Source: Euphorbia lathyris (Eukaryota > Streptophyta > Magnoliopsida > Malpighiales > Euphorbiaceae). Taken from it: a DNA stretch of 64,000 nucleotides. Positions 55,349-64,000 of this stretch are shown here, piece after piece. The stretch is from positions 43,433,501-43,497,500 of the forward strand of contig NC_088918.1 in NCBI RefSeq assembly GCF_963576675.1, written 5' to 3'. The position numbers were made by a program, and so were the translations under genes. Below the pieces are notes generated by a model. That model was not told where the DNA came from, made no database searches, and worked only from the letters and a program-made list of their open reading frames with translations. Positions within the stretch are counted from its first letter, which is position 1. Each line of letters starts with the position of its first letter.

Positions 55349-55963
55349 ATGACTAAAACCAATCTGCAAAACATTATTACCGATAACAAATTGAATGGTT
55401 CAAACTTCACCGACTGGTATCGCAACCTCAAAATTGTTTTGAAGTTCGAGAGGAAAGGGTATGTACTTGATACACCAATACCCCCTTACCCAACGGATGA
55501 TGCTCCCTACCAAGAATTTTATGCTTACTTGAAACATAAATCTGATGACGATCAAACGGGAGACATCATATTTGCATCTTTGACACCGGAAGTAAAAAGG
55601 CAACTACATTCAGATATGGATGCCTATTCCAGGGTCAAGCACCTAAAAGAGTTATTTGTGAATGAAACTCGGTGCGAGCGCTTCGAAATAACCAAGGAGT
55701 TATATAAAAGCAAGATGCATGTAGGCACATCTGTAATGGCACATTGTGCAAAGATGATCAGCCTTATCACCAAGTTTTCTAGTATTGGAGATGCGATGGA
55801 CCATGAACTAAGTGAAAACTTACTTCTTCAGTCCCTCCCCGAGAGTTACTCACAGTTCATCATGAACTACCAAATGAGTGGCTTGCAAACCTCTCTTGTA
55901 GATGCTCGAGTCAGTCGAGCCCATTATAAAAGAAAACGAGGAGATATTGGCCCTTGCTATTGA
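55349..55963 (+). pseudogene. gag: Copia D gag, N-terminal part
   Basis: It starts at the ATG at 55349 (MTKTNLQNIITDNKLNGSN); the earlier Met at 55292 lies in leader. Capsid signatures LNGSNFTDWYRNLKIVLKF and LLQSLPESYSQFIMNY are clear. Near 55895 about 11 bases are missing relative to copia B, shifting the frame so this piece ends at 55963, while the true frame continues at 55902. Confidence 0.9.
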
Positions 55964-58900
55964 AGGATCGAGAAAAAGGAAAGGGATCTCTCCCAATCCA
56001 AACCATCTTGATAAAGGCAAGGGGGCTAAGCTCACCGAAACGAAGGGAAAGGAATTAAAGAGGCCCAAAGGAAAGTGCCACTATTGTGGTGACTTGGGGC
56101 ATTAGAAGAGAAACTGCGTGGAGTACCTGACCTTCCACAAGAAGGAAAATGACGGTACTTCAACATCTGGTATGTTTTATATTGAAATAGATACAGTTTC
56201 ACTGTCTGAATCTTGGGTATTAGATACCGGATGTGGATCTCATATTTGTACAAATATGCAGGAGCTAAATCAGACTAGGGAACTAAAGAAAGAAAGCATA
56301 AACTTGCGAGTAGGAAATGGAGCAAGAGTTGCCGCCCTCGTAATTGGAGATTATGTTTTAAATTTGCCCTCTGGGCTTGTAATAGAATTAAGGAATTGTT
56401 TATACGTTCCTCAAATGTCTCGCAACATTATTTCTATTATCCGTCTTGTTGACGACGGTTTTTATATTTCAATAAAAGACAAGAGTTGCAATTTTTATAA
56501 AGATTCGATCTTTTATTTTTCAGGAATTTCACAAAATGGGATTTATGTGTTAGATAACAAAATTCCTGCTTTTGCAATTGATACCAAAAGACATAAGCTA
56601 GATAATTCAACTTACTTGTGGCATTGTCGTTTAGGCCACATAAACAAGAGACGCATGCTAAAGCTACATTCAGATGGGCTTATAGATCCAATCGATCCCG
56701 AATCATTGGAAACATGCGAATCATGTTTAAAAGGTAAAATGACAAAGACACCCTTTAGCAATAAAGGTGAGCGTGTATCAGACACTCTAGGACTCATTCA
56801 TTCAGATGTATGTGGTCCTATGTCAGTCCAAGCAAGAGGAGGATTCAGATTCTTCATAAGCTTCATAGATGACCATACCCGATATGGTTACATCTACTTG
56901 ATGAAGCACAAATCAGAAGCTTTTGAGAAATTCAAATGCTTCAAGAATGAAGTAGAAAATCAATTAGGAAAGAAAATAAAGACGCTTCGATCTGATCGAG
57001 GTGGCGAATATCTTTCAGATGATTTTCTGAATTATCTAACTGAATGTGGGATATGCTCACAATGGACACCTCCCTATACACCACAACACAATGGTGTGTC
57101 CGAGAGGAGAAACCGTACCCTATTAGATATGGTATGATCCATGATGAGCATGGCCTTACTTCCAAAGACGTTATGGGGCTATGTCTTAGAAACTGCCCTC
57201 TTCACCCTAAATCGAGTACCAACTAAATCCGCTAGTTTCACACCATATGAATTGTTCGTTGGTAGGAAACCCGTGTTTTCATTTATGAGAGTATGGGGCT
57301 GTTCAGCCTTTGTCAAACGCATTGCGTCCGACAAACTAGATTCGAAATCTGATAAATGTTTCTTCATTGGATACCCTAAGGAAACTATGGGATATTACTT
57401 CTATCATCCAGATGATCAGAAAGTAATCGTATCCAAGCACGCAACCTTCTTAGAGAAAGAGTTTCTCGAAGAAACACAAAAGGGAAGCATGATTGAACTT
57501 GACGAAGTTCAAGAAGAAGAAACACCGACTGAAACAACAGAGGCGATTGAGGTACCCGAAGGAGTCCCATTAGATGAGACTCCAGTGCCACCTATTCGTA
57601 GATCACAAAGAGTTCGTGAACTCCTAGTTAGATATGGTTTGCTAGTGGGAGATGATAATGAGGTTCCCGTGTTAGACGACGAACCCGAAAACTACGAAGA
57701 GGCTCTTACTAGTCCAGATTCTAAATCATGGCTTGAGGCCATGGATTCTGAAATGGATTCCATGTATACTAACCAAGTGTGGACTTTGGCTGATCCACCC
57801 GAAGGGATAATACCCATTGGGTGCAGGTGGATCTTCAAAAAGAAGACAGACATGGATGGAAAGGTTAGCACCTACAAAGCTAGGTTAGTAGCGAAAGGAT
57901 ATCGTTAGAAGCAAGGAATTGATTATGACGAAACTTTCTCTCCTGTGGCTATGTCCAAATCAATCAGAATCATGCTTGCAATTGCCGCTCACTACGATTA
58001 TGAGATTTGGCAAATGGATGTGAAAACAGCTTTCCTAAACGGAAACCTGCTTGAGGATGTATATATGATGCAGCCTGAAGGTTTCATATCGAAGGATGCA
58101 AATAAAGTTTGCAAACTTCAGAGATCCATTTATGGACTCAAGCAAGCATCTAGAAGCTGGAATAAGCGTTTTGACGAAACCATAAAACAATTTGGTTTTG
58201 AACAAAATTGCGAAGAAGCTTGCATTTACAAGAAAGCAAGTGGGAGCTCTATAGCATTTCTCATACTATATGTGGACGATATATTATTAATGGGAAATGA
58301 CGTTGCTCTCTTACAGTCAGTGAAAGTATGGTTATCTGGTAACTTCTCAATGAAAGACCTTGGTGAAACAGCTTATATACTTGGTATAAAGATCTATAGA
58401 GATAGATCGAGAAGACTGCTTGGTCTTTCACAGGCTACATACATTGAAAAGGTGCTAAATCGGTTTAGCATGCTTGAATCGAAACGAGGTAACTTACCCA
58501 TGTTACATGGAGTAAAGTTAAACAATCATCAAAGTCCTAAAACGGATGATGATAAACAACGCATGGCTGTAGTCCCATACGCCAGCGCAATCGGTTCGAT
58601 TATGTATGCTATGCTATGCACTAGACCTGACGTAGCGTTCGCGTTATCTGTAACGAGTCGTTACCAAGGGAATCCGGGAGACGAGCATTGGATTTCCGTC
58701 AAGAACATTCTTAAGTACTTGAGAAGAACTAAAGATATGTTCCTAGTGTACGGAGAAGGTGATCTGAAAATAGAAGGATTTTCAGACGCAAGTCATCTCA
58801 CAGATGAGAATGATTATAAATCCCAATCAGGATACCTGTTTATCTTGAATGGGGGCGCGGTCAGTTGGAAGAGTTCTAAGCAGGGAAGCGTAGCTTTCTC

Positions 58901-59255
58901 TACGACCGAGTCAGAGTATATCGCAGCTGCGGAAGTAGCAAAGGAAGCGGTTTGGATTAGAAAGTTCATTACAGAACTAGGTGTGGTGCCTGACATTGTC
59001 AATCCCATTACACTGTACTGTGATAACAATGGAGCCATTGCGCAAGCAAAGGAACCACGGTCTCATAATGCATCCAAGCATTACCTTAAGCGATACCACA
59101 TCATTAGAGAGATTGTGGCTAGAGGAGATGTGGGAATAGAAAGAGTACCTACAGAGGACAACGTTGCAGATCCGTTGACAAAGCCTTTAACCCAGAAAGT
59201 ACATGCTCGTCATTTAACTTCTACTGGGATAAGTTTTAGAAACAATTGGCTTTAG
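55902..59255 (+). pseudogene. pol: Copia D gag end, protease, integrase, RT and RNase H
   Basis: One frame from 55902 to the natural stop at 59253-59255, broken by TAG 56103-56105 (inside the zinc knuckle CHYCGDLGH), TGA 57135-57137 (in integrase) and TAG 57906-57908 (at the start of RT). Motifs in order are protease SWVLDTGCGSH (about 56209), the integrase finger HCRLGHINKRRM then CESCLKGK, the core SDVCGPM, RSDRGGEYLS and HNGVSERRN, RT with YVDD at 58269-58280, and RNase H with [11 protein letters not shown]. Everything needed is recognisable, but no full product can be made. Confidence 0.93.
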
Positions 59256-59269
59256 TCCAAGTGGGAGTA
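59255..59269 (+). other. Polypurine tract of copia D
   Basis: GTCCAAGTGGGAGTA directly before the LTR start TGTTGGGG, the same word as in copies B and C. Confidence 0.75.
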
Positions 59270-61099
59270 TGTTGGGGTTTAGTGTCTTATAGACAATTGT
59301 TCTAGGATACAAACTTAATGTAAATGAATTGTTCTTTATATCATTTGTTTAATGAGATATATGTTTTATAACTATATAAAGGCAATCCCTTTTAAGCACT
59401 AAATAAAGTCTAATAAAAGGAAATCCGTAAGTTTATTTAAAGTGATTATAAAGTGTTCATACAAGCATGAAGTGAGACAAAACTTTATAGTAAACTGATA
59501 AACTTAAAACCACCCCAAGTCAAGTGATATGTTTGGGATTGACATATCACTATTGAGACTTGTATGTAACTATGTCTTCTGTCCGACAGAAAGCTGATCT
59601 CACAAGCTTCATATATACAGATATCTGGACAGTTACATAGATCCGATGAAACGTTGTTCATTAGGATTGGGGATCCGATTTGATATAACATGATGGGTAG
59701 ATTCATCCTTGTCACATGTTCATCTCATTGGTATTAATAGGTATAACTAATCCTCAGACTCAAAGGAATATTAATTGGTATTCTGGATTACGGAATGTGA
59801 TGCTTTGACTCTGGTGTAACATGATCCTTAACAAAGATGACTCTGGGGTGTGAACAGTAGACGTTGGGTATCACAGGAAGTAATTGTGGAGTCGCTATAA
59901 CTAATACGGAAAGGTTAACGACAGAATCAACCTGTCTTCTTATAGCTCTGGGGGAATGATTACGGACTTGCTAATCACATACTCTGTACATCATTCCGTT
60001 ATGCAAAGATTAAATATAATTCTTTGAAAATTAATTTAATAACGTTGCATATGGCTAGAAGCAATAAGAACCTAATGGATCACACATAAGACTTGGAACC
60101 TAAAAGAGAGATAGATGTTAATTAATTGATAGAAGCCCAATTGAGCCCAATAAGGCCCATGGACATAAGGGGGTCGAAATTCATGTAGTGATATACATGA
60201 ATAATTAATTTGATTTTGTTAATCCTAATTAAATTAGGAATATGAATTAAATTAATTAAGAGATAATTAAGTTAGGAGTTTTAATTAGATTAATATACTC
60301 CTATTATTATCCAATAAGGTTATTATTATTATCCTTAATATATTAGATATATAGTGAGATAATAATTAGGAATTCTATTCCGAATGGAATTCCTATTCAG
60401 TAACCTAATTCTATCTAACTAGGGATTAGATACAAGAGATTATAAATACCCTTCCCTTGAGATTTTCGAAATCCAAGCAAGCCATACCCTACTTGTGATT
60501 TTCGAAATTCACCTAGTCCAAGAGAGAGAAAATTCGACACCCCTAGTTCGAGGACGAGATTTCTCTACGGCTTCGTTTGATCAATTGATTTTCATCTATT
60601 TCTTTTATCCTTGATCTTGTGTTGATTAGTTAGAGGCAATCTACTTTGGTTGCTATTCAACGGTTGATACTAAATTAATCTTCCCGTGTTTTATTTCGTG
60701 TTTGGGAACTCGAAGAATAAAAACAAACAAAAGGGAGAAATTCGTTTTACTACTCCTACATCAGGTCAGTTCACGCTTTCGCGGATTTCTGGAGATTGAA
60801 CCGTCGGATCGTCGCGATATTTGGACAGGAGCTTCTAGACATATTCTTCCACGTTTCCACCGAAGGGATTGTCGTTCGGAGGTCTGGAAGGTCTGTTTCG
60901 GATAGGGGCAGATTGGTAGACAGTTTCTATCTCTTTTGAAGTTGTGGGCACTTCGTTTGCAATGGTAGATAGAACTTCTAAAATGTATTTCTTCTTATCC
61001 TTCTTTATATGAAATAACGGTTAACGGATCTTGTGGTTAAATGGAAATAGGTTAAAATTTTTATATTTCCGCTGCTATACATTAGCCTAATTTCCAACA
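59270..61099 (+). repeat. 3' LTR of copia D
   Basis: 1830 bp, ending TTTCCAACA. Relative to the 5' LTR it lacks about 255 bp at about 59900 (counterpart about 52243-52499), with a TA at both borders. It keeps the 224-bp U5 segment (about 60716-60939). TATAAATA is at 60441-60448. Confidence 0.93.
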
Positions 61100-61104
61100 G
61101 TATT

Positions 61105-61377
61105 ATCATGCAATATTACATAGTCCTACATGCGTATTTTAACCTGTTTTTGGCGAAACAAGTAATACAAATTTTTACACGACAACATGCCACGTTCGTG
61201 CGGCATATATACAGAAATTAAAAATGTATAACCTAATATATTCAACATATGAATAAATATATGACAATATACAAATAAGAGAATTATATATATAAACAAG
61301 TATAAGTGATATAAACAAAGGGTATTCACAAATGAATGCCTAAACTAACAAATCGACCTTATTGCAGAAGAAATAAA
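61105..61377 (-). other. Leader of element E, part next to primer site
   Basis: Noncoding leader resuming after copia D and its GTATT duplication; no gene is seen. Confidence 0.6.
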
Positions 61378-61395
61378 TCCCCGGCAACGGCGCCA
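61378..61395 (-). other. Primer-binding site of element E
   Basis: On the minus strand TGGCGCCGTTGCCGGGGA, the Asp-type site used by Athila-like elements, six bases from the LTR end. Confidence 0.87.
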
Positions 61396-61931
61396 AAAAC
61401 TTGATGCGCCTCACGGTGTGCGGTACCGCAAGGCTCACTAAGGGATAAGTGTACCCCGTCGTTATTTGGGCTTAATCTTCTATAGGGTCGTCAATCCTAT
61501 AGGCACTGACTAGGTTAGATTCAGCTCGCAATATGTGCCAACTTAATTTTGGGATTATCGAATGAGTTAAACCAATCAGACAAAGCGTAAGACAAAGATT
61601 TAAGCAATAAAACAATTGAATAAACAAAACTATAATATATATTAAAGATGAAAAGTATTGTCACGAAGATACAATGAGCCTAGGATTCATAACATGGATC
61701 AGAGGCTAGACAGAATATAAAAAAGAAAAATCCCTTTCAGGGAACCTGTCTACCAATGCAGGCGTCTTCCTAGAACTTAAGGATGGAACTTGAGCAATCC
61801 TCGGTGAACGGAGCTTCGGAGGTGTCTTCAATGGAGGTTTGAAGGAGATGGAGGAGGTGGAGAGGATTTCTCAAGGTGGAAGCTAAGGAAATTACAAAGA
61901 TAAAAGATATCTATTTTACAATTGGAAAATC

Positions 61932-61942
61932 CTATTTATAGA
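61932..61942 (-). promoter_or_regulatory. TATA box of the E LTR
   Basis: CTATAAATAGG on the minus strand, in the position expected downstream of the GC-rich U3 boxes. Confidence 0.65.
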
Positions 61943-62195
61943 CGTGGTTCGGGCCCTCTTTCTGACCTAATTCGTATCCTTTTGCAGGTGGGAAGACGTG
62001 GGGTCGATCGTGGCATCGTGGGACCGAGAATCAGTCTTTTGACTGATTCCCGCTGGGCGAGCCAGCTCACCCGAGCAGGCCCCTGAGGGCTTGCTCGGCG
62101 AGCTTGCCTATAGAGGCCAGCTCGCCCGGGCAGGCCCCTGAGGGCCAGCTCGGCTAGCTGGCCTCCAAGGGCCAGCTCGGCCGAGCTGGCCCTTT

Positions 62196-62400
62196 AAGGG
62201 CCTGCTCGACGGGCTGGCAGTGCCAGCTCGACGATCTGGCCCCAAAAAGGCCATTTCGACGAGCGGGAATGCCCATAACACTTTACGTTTCGGGACATCC
62301 AGCAGTCGCGCAAGGTGTTCTGGGCATTCCCGCTCGTCGAAATGGCCTTTTCGGGGCCAGATCGGCGAGCTGGCACTGCCAGCCCGTCGAGCAGGCCCTT
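62196..62400. repeat. 79-bp near-perfect inverted repeat with 47-bp loop in the E LTR
   Basis: Arms 62196-62274 and 62322-62400 are reverse complements with two mismatches in 79. Flanking words such as GGCCAGCTCGGCCGAGCTGGCC (about 62171-62192) add shorter palindromes. A transcript would fold into a long hairpin. The frames at 62194-62560 on both strands are by-products. Confidence 0.93.
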
Positions 62401-62783
62401 AAGGGGCCAGCTAACGCAACTTTCACCCGAACTTGTTCCTGTTTTAGCCTACACATGCACGAAAACTCCAAATAACATTAGTTTCGAGGCTAAATTGACC
62501 CGTCAATCGCTCATTTTGAGTAAACACTCCGTTTGGTGCGACTTTTGGCGGATCAATTAGCTATAAAAGGTAATGGAAATTTAACGTACATGCTAATTTG
62601 GCCATATTTGCCTAAAATAATCATAAAACGAGCCTAAACAACGAAAAGTAAATAGAACATATACAATTTCTAACTAACTCACACAAAAGCATATAAATGC
62701 GAGAATTGCTCGCTTATTCATAAAATAACGCTAAAAACCGTCCTAAAACCGTACCCAAAGATAGGGGTTTTTTACCCCTATCA

Positions 62784-62915
62784 CCCAGCACTTTCATATT
62801 GCTCGCTACACATCATCTTCATTAACAGCTCCTGTATGTGTATTTCATATTGCTCACTACACATCATCTTCTTTAACAGCTCCTGTATGTGCATTTTTAT
62901 CTTAGCGGCTGCAAT
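62784..62915. repeat. Flanking DNA with a 51-bp tandem duplication
   Basis: TTTCATATTGCTC(G/A)CTACACA to CTCCTGTATGTG occurs at 62792 and again at 62843, with a few differences. This is the DNA outside element E, so probably older sequence. No gene. Confidence 0.75.
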
Positions 62916-63300
62916 CACTACGCCAAAACCCCTTTCAGACGATGGTTAAAAACCGTTGTCCCGCGAGATATAAATCTGTCACGGGGCTCGCTGCCGTCTG
63001 TTGCCCCTTCAGAGGACGGTTAGGTTCTGTCATGTGACGGTGCGACACATGACATTATCCTATCTGCGTACTATCATATTAATCTTTGTTACGATGCAGC
63101 CAATTTATTATTACCGTCACCTTTAATGTCATCACATGACATACTAATAATTAAAACCGTCAAGTTTACGTGTGGGAATTTGGTATATTCAATTTGCGAT
63201 GACAGTTCGTATAATAATTTCTGCCATCGTAGCTTGTTTTAGATGGCATATATCTTAATCAATCATGTCAAATGATGTATTTTTCAGATGACAGATTCGT
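62916..63300. mobile_element. Probable CACTA-type transposon end
   Basis: CACTACGCCAAAACCCC opens at 62916, the terminal word of plant CACTA elements. It is followed by sub-terminal short repeats in both orientations (GACGGTT, ACCGTC, GATGACAG, CATGACA) to about 63290. The other end and the transposase are not in the window. AAT before it may be the 3-bp target duplication. Confidence 0.6.
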
Positions 63301-63738
63301 TTATTTCAATGTCTTTTTATTGTTCTTTATATAATAATTTTTAAAATTAAAATGTCACTTTTTGCCTTCTTCTTCGTATGGATTTCTGGTTTTTACCTGA
63401 ATAATTAATACACTCGAATATGAACATGAAATTCTGTATAACAATGGTTTTAATTTTATTGGATACTAATACTCATAATCTGTTTACATTTAACATACAT
63501 TCCTGAATTAAAACTAAAAAAAAAAATAACCATTACATATCCAAATTCTGAAATAAATCGATCAATTCATGTATCCATATCTTGGAGTCATTATTAGGCC
63601 TATAATCCCAAAGTCTTGATATCTGCAAAACCCAATGCAGGTCTTAATATATAGCATCATTACACATAACCCTAACCGCACTAATTAAGACCCTTCCCCT
63701 TTCACGACCTTTCACTTAGCCACCACTATCATATCACT
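63301..63738. other. AT-rich noncoding DNA upstream of a putative gene
   Basis: No coding signal. It may be CACTA interior or host upstream sequence; nothing here decides between them. Confidence 0.4.
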
Positions 63739-63746
63739 ATAAATAA
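63739..63746 (+). promoter_or_regulatory. TATA box of the putative gene at the right edge
   Basis: TATAAATA, 56 bp before the ATG at 63802, with a CA-rich leader between them. Confidence 0.5.
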
Positions 63747-63801
63747 CAAGCATATCACAATCGTTCAGTTTCCATTCAACCCAGAAAACTTACATTATAC
63801 A

Positions 63802-63892
63802 ATGGATCACCTTGCGCTTGTTCAACAATGGATAATTGCTGAGATGGAGAAACTGTACATTGAGAGCCCAGGGTGGCTTCTAGCCATCGATG
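63802..63892 (+). CDS. Putative first exon of an unidentified gene, running off the window
   Basis: ATGG start at 63802 after a TATA box at 63739. About 30 codons (MDHLALVQQWIIAEMEKLYI, then ESPGWLLAID) end at a good donor (GATG|GTATGT) at 63893. The acidic, amphipathic start is unlike the retroelement proteins here. I do not recognise it. It could be a captured gene piece in the CACTA element or a host gene. The remaining 108 bp would be intron. Confidence 0.4.
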
Positions 63893-64000
63893 GTATGTCA
63901 ATCCATATGTTGTTCTTCAACTCTTCCTGGTTTCTTCTATTTACTTGTAATGATTCTTCTTATATTGGATGATAACATGTCCTCTGGATGATAAATTCTT

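Larger units (their letters stand above)
51617..61099 (+). mobile_element. Copia D: near-complete Angela-type Ty1/copia element
   Basis: A 9483-bp element with LTRs at 51617-53700 and 59270-61099, an initiator-Met primer site, a 1.65-kb leader, gag-pol in one main frame, a polypurine tract and GTATT duplications. Coding capacity is lost to one frameshift and three nonsense codons. The two LTRs are very similar apart from a deletion of about 255 bp in the 3' LTR. The element interrupts the leader of Athila-like element E. Confidence 0.95.
61402..62783 (-). repeat. 5' LTR of element E
   Basis: 1382 bp, TGATAGGGGTAAAAAA at 62783 to CGCATCA at 61402 on the minus strand. U3 holds a GC-rich block (62040-62410) with a 79-bp inverted repeat. 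A TATA box (CTATAAATAGG on the minus strand, about 61932-61942) lies about 100 bp after that block. The outer flank starts CCCAG at 62784. Confidence 0.85.

Noticed and set aside
62194..62560. Frames with MPARRSGP starts on both strands
   Set aside because: The near-identical proteins on opposite strands come from the 79-bp inverted repeat.

Overview
The window is transposon-dense plant nuclear DNA, most likely from an angiosperm with a large, repeat-rich genome. Every sizeable coding region belongs to a plant LTR-retrotransposon lineage: Ty1/copia Sirevirus and Angela-type, and Ty3/gypsy Tat-type and Athila-like. Primer sites match plant initiator-Met and Asp tRNAs. There are plant splice sites and a CACTA-type transposon end. 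The only possible ordinary gene is a first exon at 63802-63892, running off the right edge. I see no rRNA, tRNA gene or CRISPR.

Layout. 1-955: reverse transcriptase/RNase H piece of a Sirevirus (Sire-A). 959-7251: an Angela-type copia element on the minus strand (copia B), broken at both ends. 7252-27930: a very large Tat-lineage gypsy element on the plus strand (Tat1), lacking its 5' end. Its gag carries four capsid-like modules, and pol has two RNase H domains and an integrase. The 4.9-kb 3' region holds three structurally equivalent stem-loops, an antisense six-exon plant-mobile-domain gene and a 39-bp satellite array. Its 3-kb LTR has 13 phased palindromes before the TATA box. 20663-26515: a young gag-less Tat element on the minus strand (Tat2), inserted in the Tat1 LTR. 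27931-33679: 3' part of a second Sirevirus (Sire-A'), with the end of pol, an env-like ORF, multiple polypurine tracts and an LTR.

33680-33921 and 45337-47642: pieces of an Athila-like element on the minus strand (G). They are split by element F (33922-45336), a non-autonomous element with a tandem LTR-internal-LTR-internal arrangement. 47643-50009: 3' end of another Angela-type copy (copia C). 50010-51616 and 61100-62783: Athila-like element E on the minus strand (gag, primer site, 5' LTR), split by a near-complete Angela-type copia D (51617-61099, target duplication GTATT). 62784-64000: flanking DNA with a 51-bp tandem duplication, a CACTA-type end and the putative first exon.

The junctions fit a six-layer nest: E was hit by copia C, C by G, G by Sire-A', Sire-A' by Tat1, and Tat1 by Tat2. 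F separately hit G, and copia D separately hit E. Nearly all coding regions carry nonsense or frameshift changes, so the elements are mostly dead copies. Tat2 (LTRs differing at 2 of 476 positions) is the most recent arrival. The most unusual content is in Tat1: capsid multiplication, a repeated RNA-like fold, a captured intron-containing antisense gene, and a phased palindrome array in the LTR.
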